DNA of 16,819 nucleotides from Alistipes sp. (lineage in GTDB: Bacteria > Bacteroidota > Bacteroidia > Bacteroidales > Rikenellaceae): the NCBI GenBank assembly GCA_017391665.1, contig JAFOXS010000200.1:1-16819 (forward strand), given 5' to 3'. Positions 14,745 to 16,819 of this stretch are shown here, piece after piece. Below the pieces are notes generated by a model. The model searched no databases. It was not told where the DNA came from and saw only the letters and a list, made by a program, of their open reading frames with translations. The first letter of the stretch is position 1; each line of letters begins with the position of its first letter. The position numbers and the translations under genes were made by a program.

Positions 14745-14769
14745 CCCACGAGAATAGCAATAGCGTGGG
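14745..14769. repeat. Inverted repeat upstream of the pyrF promoter
   Basis: CCCACG (14745-14750) and CGTGGG (14764-14769) form a 6-base inverted repeat with a 13-base spacer, located 3 bases upstream of the -33 element of the pyrF promoter. It is a candidate operator or activator site. It has no T run, so it is unlikely to be a terminator. Confidence 0.45.
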
Positions 14770-14796
14770 GGTATTTTACTTTCAACACAATTTAAA

Positions 14797-14826
14797 CAAA
14801 AAGCGACACTCTGTTTAGAGTGTCGC
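14797..14826 (-). terminator. Terminator after fabG
   Basis: A perfect ten-pair stem (14803-14812 with 14817-14826) with a GTTT loop is followed on the minus strand by TTTTTGTTT. It lies 21 bases after the fabG stop and ends the fatty-acid gene block before the pyr operon. Confidence 0.9.
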
Positions 14827-14847
14827 CTATAAAATATAAAACTGTTT

Positions 14848-15594
14848 TTAGCAGTTCATCGCACCGCAGCAGTGGATAACCTGACCGCTGACGTATGACG
14901 AGAGGTCGCTGGCGAGGAACAGAGCCACGTTAGCCACATCCTCGGGTGTACCGCCACGACGCAGAGGAATCTGCTGATTCCACGCATCACGAACCTCCTG
15001 CGGAAGCTGGTTGGTCATCTCGGTGATGATGAAGCCCGGAGCGATAGCATTGGCGCGGATACCACGGGGACCCATCTCCTTGGCGATAGACTTCGCAAGA
15101 CCAATCATACCTGCCTTCGAAGCAGAGTAGTTGCACTGACCTGCGTTGCCCGAAACGCCTACAACAGAAGACATGTTGATAATTGAACCACCACGCTGGC
15201 GAGCCATAACGGGAGTTACGGCGTGGATGAAATTGAATGCCGACTTCAGATTTACGTTGATTACAGCATCCCACTGAGCCTCCGACATACGCATCATAAG
15301 ACCATCCTTGGTAATACCCGCGTTGTTTACCAGCACATCGATACGACCGAAGTCCTCCATAATCTGCTTTACAACCTCGTGTGACTCCTCAAATGAAGCC
15401 GCATTCGATGCATAGGCCTTAGCCTTGATGCCGTATGCCTCCAGCTCGGCGAGGGTCTGCTCGGCAGCCTCGTTGATTACCAGATCGGTGAATGCAACGG
15501 CTGCGCCTTGCTCAGCAAAACGCAATGCAATAGCCTTGCCGATACCTCTGGCAGCACCTGTTACGAGTGCTACCTTACCTTCCAAAAGTTTCAT
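14848..15594 (-). CDS. fabG: 3-oxoacyl-[acyl-carrier-protein] reductase
   Basis: The 248-residue short-chain dehydrogenase reduces 3-oxoacyl-ACP to 3-hydroxyacyl-ACP with NADPH in type II fatty acid synthesis. TGAARGIG (12-19) is the Rossmann cofactor loop, NNAG (90-93) the structural motif, and Ser143, Tyr156 and Lys160 (in SSVVGVS and YSASK) are the catalytic set, with Asn115 of NVNLKSAF completing the tetrad. IAPGFIITEMT and the ending GQVIHCCGAMNC are typical of FabG. It directly follows fabF on the same strand (45-base gap), which supports FabG rather than another dehydrogenase. A -7 element in the gap may give it extra transcription. Confidence 0.93.
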   Translation of the reverse strand: MKLLEGKVALVTGAARGIGKAIALRFAEQGAAVAFTDLVINEAAEQTLAELEAYGIKAKAYASNAASFEESHEVVKQIMEDFGRIDVLVNNAGITKDGLMMRMSEAQWDAVINVNLKSAFNFIHAVTPVMARQRGGSIINMSSVVGVSGNAGQCNYSASKAGMIGLAKSIAKEMGPRGIRANAIAPGFIITEMTNQLPQEVRDAWNQQIPLRRGGTPEDVANVALFLASDLSSYVSGQVIHCCGAMNC

Positions 15595-15623
15595 AGTATC
15601 TAAGTTTTTTTTGTTTCCTTTTG

Positions 15624-15631
15624 CAAATATA
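15624..15631 (-). promoter_or_regulatory. Possible internal promoter (-7) for fabG
   Basis: Reads TATATTTG on the minus strand, a full match to TAnnTTTG, 29 bases before the fabG start. No TTTG is found at the -33 spacing, which would lie in the end of fabF. Weak alone. Confidence 0.4.
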
Positions 15632-15639
15632 AGAAAATT

Positions 15640-16818
15640 TTAGCCATTCCACTTACGCAGGGCCACACAACTGTTGTGACCTCCGAAGCCTAAAGAGTTC
15701 GAAATGGCCACAGTGACATCTGCCTTGCGTGCTACGTTGGGTACATAGTCCAGGTCGCACTCGGGGTCGGGATCGTTCAGACCGATAGTGGGGGGAACAA
15801 CGCCATTTTTGAGCGTAAGGGCAGCGGCAATCAACTCCACAGCACCCGTAGCACCCAACATATGACCCGTCATCGACTTCGTAGAGCTGATCATAGCCTT
15901 GTGTGCAGCCTCCTCGCCCATAGCGAGTTTGATGGCGCGAGTCTCCGACTTGTCGTTCAGCGGTGTGCTCGTACCGTGAGCATTGATGTAGAGCACGTCC
16001 TTCTCGGCATCAAACTGCGCCTCGTCGAGCGACTGCTTGATGGCACGTGATGCGGGGATGCCGTCAGGCGACGGAGCCGTCACATGGTGAGCATCACAGC
16101 TATTGCCATAGCCTACAACCTCGGCGTAGATCTTTGCACCACGCTTCTGGGCATTCTCCAGCGACTCGAAGATGAGTACACCTGCACCCTCACCCATAAC
16201 AAAACCGTTGCGGTTTATAGAGAAGGGAATAGATGCATTCTTGGGGTCGGTCGAGCGGGTCAGCGCCTTGCTGTTGGCAAAGCCTCCGATAGCCAAGGGG
16301 TGGATCGAAGCCTCCGCTCCGCCCGTGATGATAGCATCGGCGTAGCCGTGTTTGATGGCACGGTAGGCCTCGCCTGCTGCGTGCGTACCCGTAGCACAAG
16401 CCGTCACGACGGGCAGACATACGCCCTGTGCGTTGTACTTGATGGCTACGTTACCTGCGGCGATGTTGCCAATCATCATAGGTACAAACAGGGGAGAGAT
16501 GCGGCGCACGCCCTCGTTGAGAAGCTTACCTGTCTCCTCTACAAATGTATTCATGCCGCCGATACCCGAGCCGATATAGGTTCCAAGGCGCTCGGGAGCG
16601 ATGTTCTCGCCACTCTTCAGACCGCTGTCCTGCATAGCCTGATAAGCTGCAGCCAATGCAAACTGGCAGTAGAGATCGTTGCGACGCACGTCGTTACGCT
16701 CCAGACCGCACTCCTCGGGGTTGAAGTCCTTCACCTGACCAGCTACGCTGATAGGCAACTCGTAATCCTCAAAGCCTTTGATCAGGTCGATGCCGCACTT
16801 GCCCTGTGAGAGGCTCTG
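15640..16818 (-). CDS. fabF: Beta-ketoacyl-ACP synthase II, 5' end outside the window
   Basis: The condensing enzyme extends acyl-ACP with malonyl-ACP in fatty acid elongation. The reading frame is open to the window edge (QSLSQGKCGIDLIKGFEDYE precedes LPISVAGQVKDF), so the TTG near 16758 is not the start; I estimate 20-30 residues are missing. The nucleophile is in VVTACATGTHAAGEA (Cys codon at 16396-16398). INAHGTSTPLND and STKSMTGHMLGATG supply the two active-site His residues, and SNSLGFGGHNSCVALRK is the usual C-terminus. The Cys-His-His triad separates FabF/FabB from FabH. The closest label is FabF on length and the GFGGHN ending. fabG follows 45 bases later. Confidence 0.95.
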   Translation of the reverse strand, partial: QSLSQGKCGIDLIKGFEDYELPISVAGQVKDFNPEECGLERNDVRRNDLYCQFALAAAYQAMQDSGLKSGENIAPERLGTYIGSGIGGMNTFVEETGKLLNEGVRRISPLFVPMMIGNIAAGNVAIKYNAQGVCLPVVTACATGTHAAGEAYRAIKHGYADAIITGGAEASIHPLAIGGFANSKALTRSTDPKNASIPFSINRNGFVMGEGAGVLIFESLENAQKRGAKIYAEVVGYGNSCDAHHVTAPSPDGIPASRAIKQSLDEAQFDAEKDVLYINAHGTSTPLNDKSETRAIKLAMGEEAAHKAMISSTKSMTGHMLGATGAVELIAAALTLKNGVVPPTIGLNDPDPECDLDYVPNVARKADVTVAISNSLGFGGHNSCVALRKWNG

Positions 16819-16819
16819 C

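Noticed and set aside
14745..14769. Second terminator for fabG
   Set aside because: The inverted repeat has a 13-base loop and no T run on the minus strand, and a strong terminator already lies nearer to fabG at 14803-14826.
16084..16809. Long plus-strand open frame (241 codons) opposite fabF
   Set aside because: It is antisense to a clear FabF reading frame; the translation is rich in Cys, His, Arg and Ser without domain features, as expected from a shadow of a conserved gene.
1..16819. CRISPR array, tRNA, rRNA, insertion sequence or prophage
   Set aside because: I saw no regularly spaced repeats, no tRNA or rRNA-like cloverleaf or conserved segments, and no transposase, integrase or terminal inverted repeats.

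Overview
This window looks like a chromosomal segment of a Bacteroidales bacterium, possibly Rikenellaceae (Alistipes-like), although I cannot place it below order with confidence. The reasons are Bacteroidota-type promoters (TTTG, about 20 bp, TAnnTTTG) in several intergenic gaps, almost no Shine-Dalgarno sequences, families typical of the phylum (DUF5689 lipoproteins, DUF5606, a large outer-membrane barrel of the TonB-dependent-receptor type, plug-type lipoprotein signals), and intermediate base composition. It is mostly core chromosome. I see no phage, insertion sequence, CRISPR array, rRNA or tRNA, and no gene-free stretch longer than about 160 bases.

Layout. Bases 1-2823 (minus strand) hold pepD (Xaa-His dipeptidase), then an S51 peptidase-E-like lipoprotein, then the 5' part of an exported protein cut by the window edge. 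Bases 2912-6427 (plus strand) hold an outer-membrane barrel lacking most of the usual TonB-receptor plug, then the ribosome-assembly GTPase obgE with its own promoter and a bidirectional terminator. Bases 6475-7999 (minus strand) hold two overlapping DUF5689 lipoprotein genes. Bases 8131-10712 (plus strand) hold an MscS channel, a DUF5606 protein, and an ECF sigma factor followed by a four-helix membrane protein that may be its anti-sigma factor.

Bases 10766-14690 (minus strand) form a nucleotide operon in the order pyrF, glutaredoxin-like, pyrE, pyrB, purT. It runs from a good TTTG-N20-TAACTTTA promoter to a terminator shared with the sigma-factor operon. Bases 14848-16819 (minus strand) are fatty-acid synthesis genes, a partial fabF followed by fabG, ending at a clear terminator.

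The most interesting feature is pyrB. Its aspartate transcarbamoylase carries a C-terminal tail with four cysteines (C-x4-C-x19-C-x2-C) that looks like the zinc domain of the separate regulatory subunit PyrI, fused on without PyrI's allosteric nucleotide-binding domain. Other points worth a second look are the plug-reduced barrel near two DUF5689 lipoproteins, a C8 tract just before the peptidase-E-like gene that could shift an upstream start into frame, a probable ECF autoregulatory promoter, a redox protein inside the pyrimidine operon, and an inverted repeat next to the pyrF promoter.
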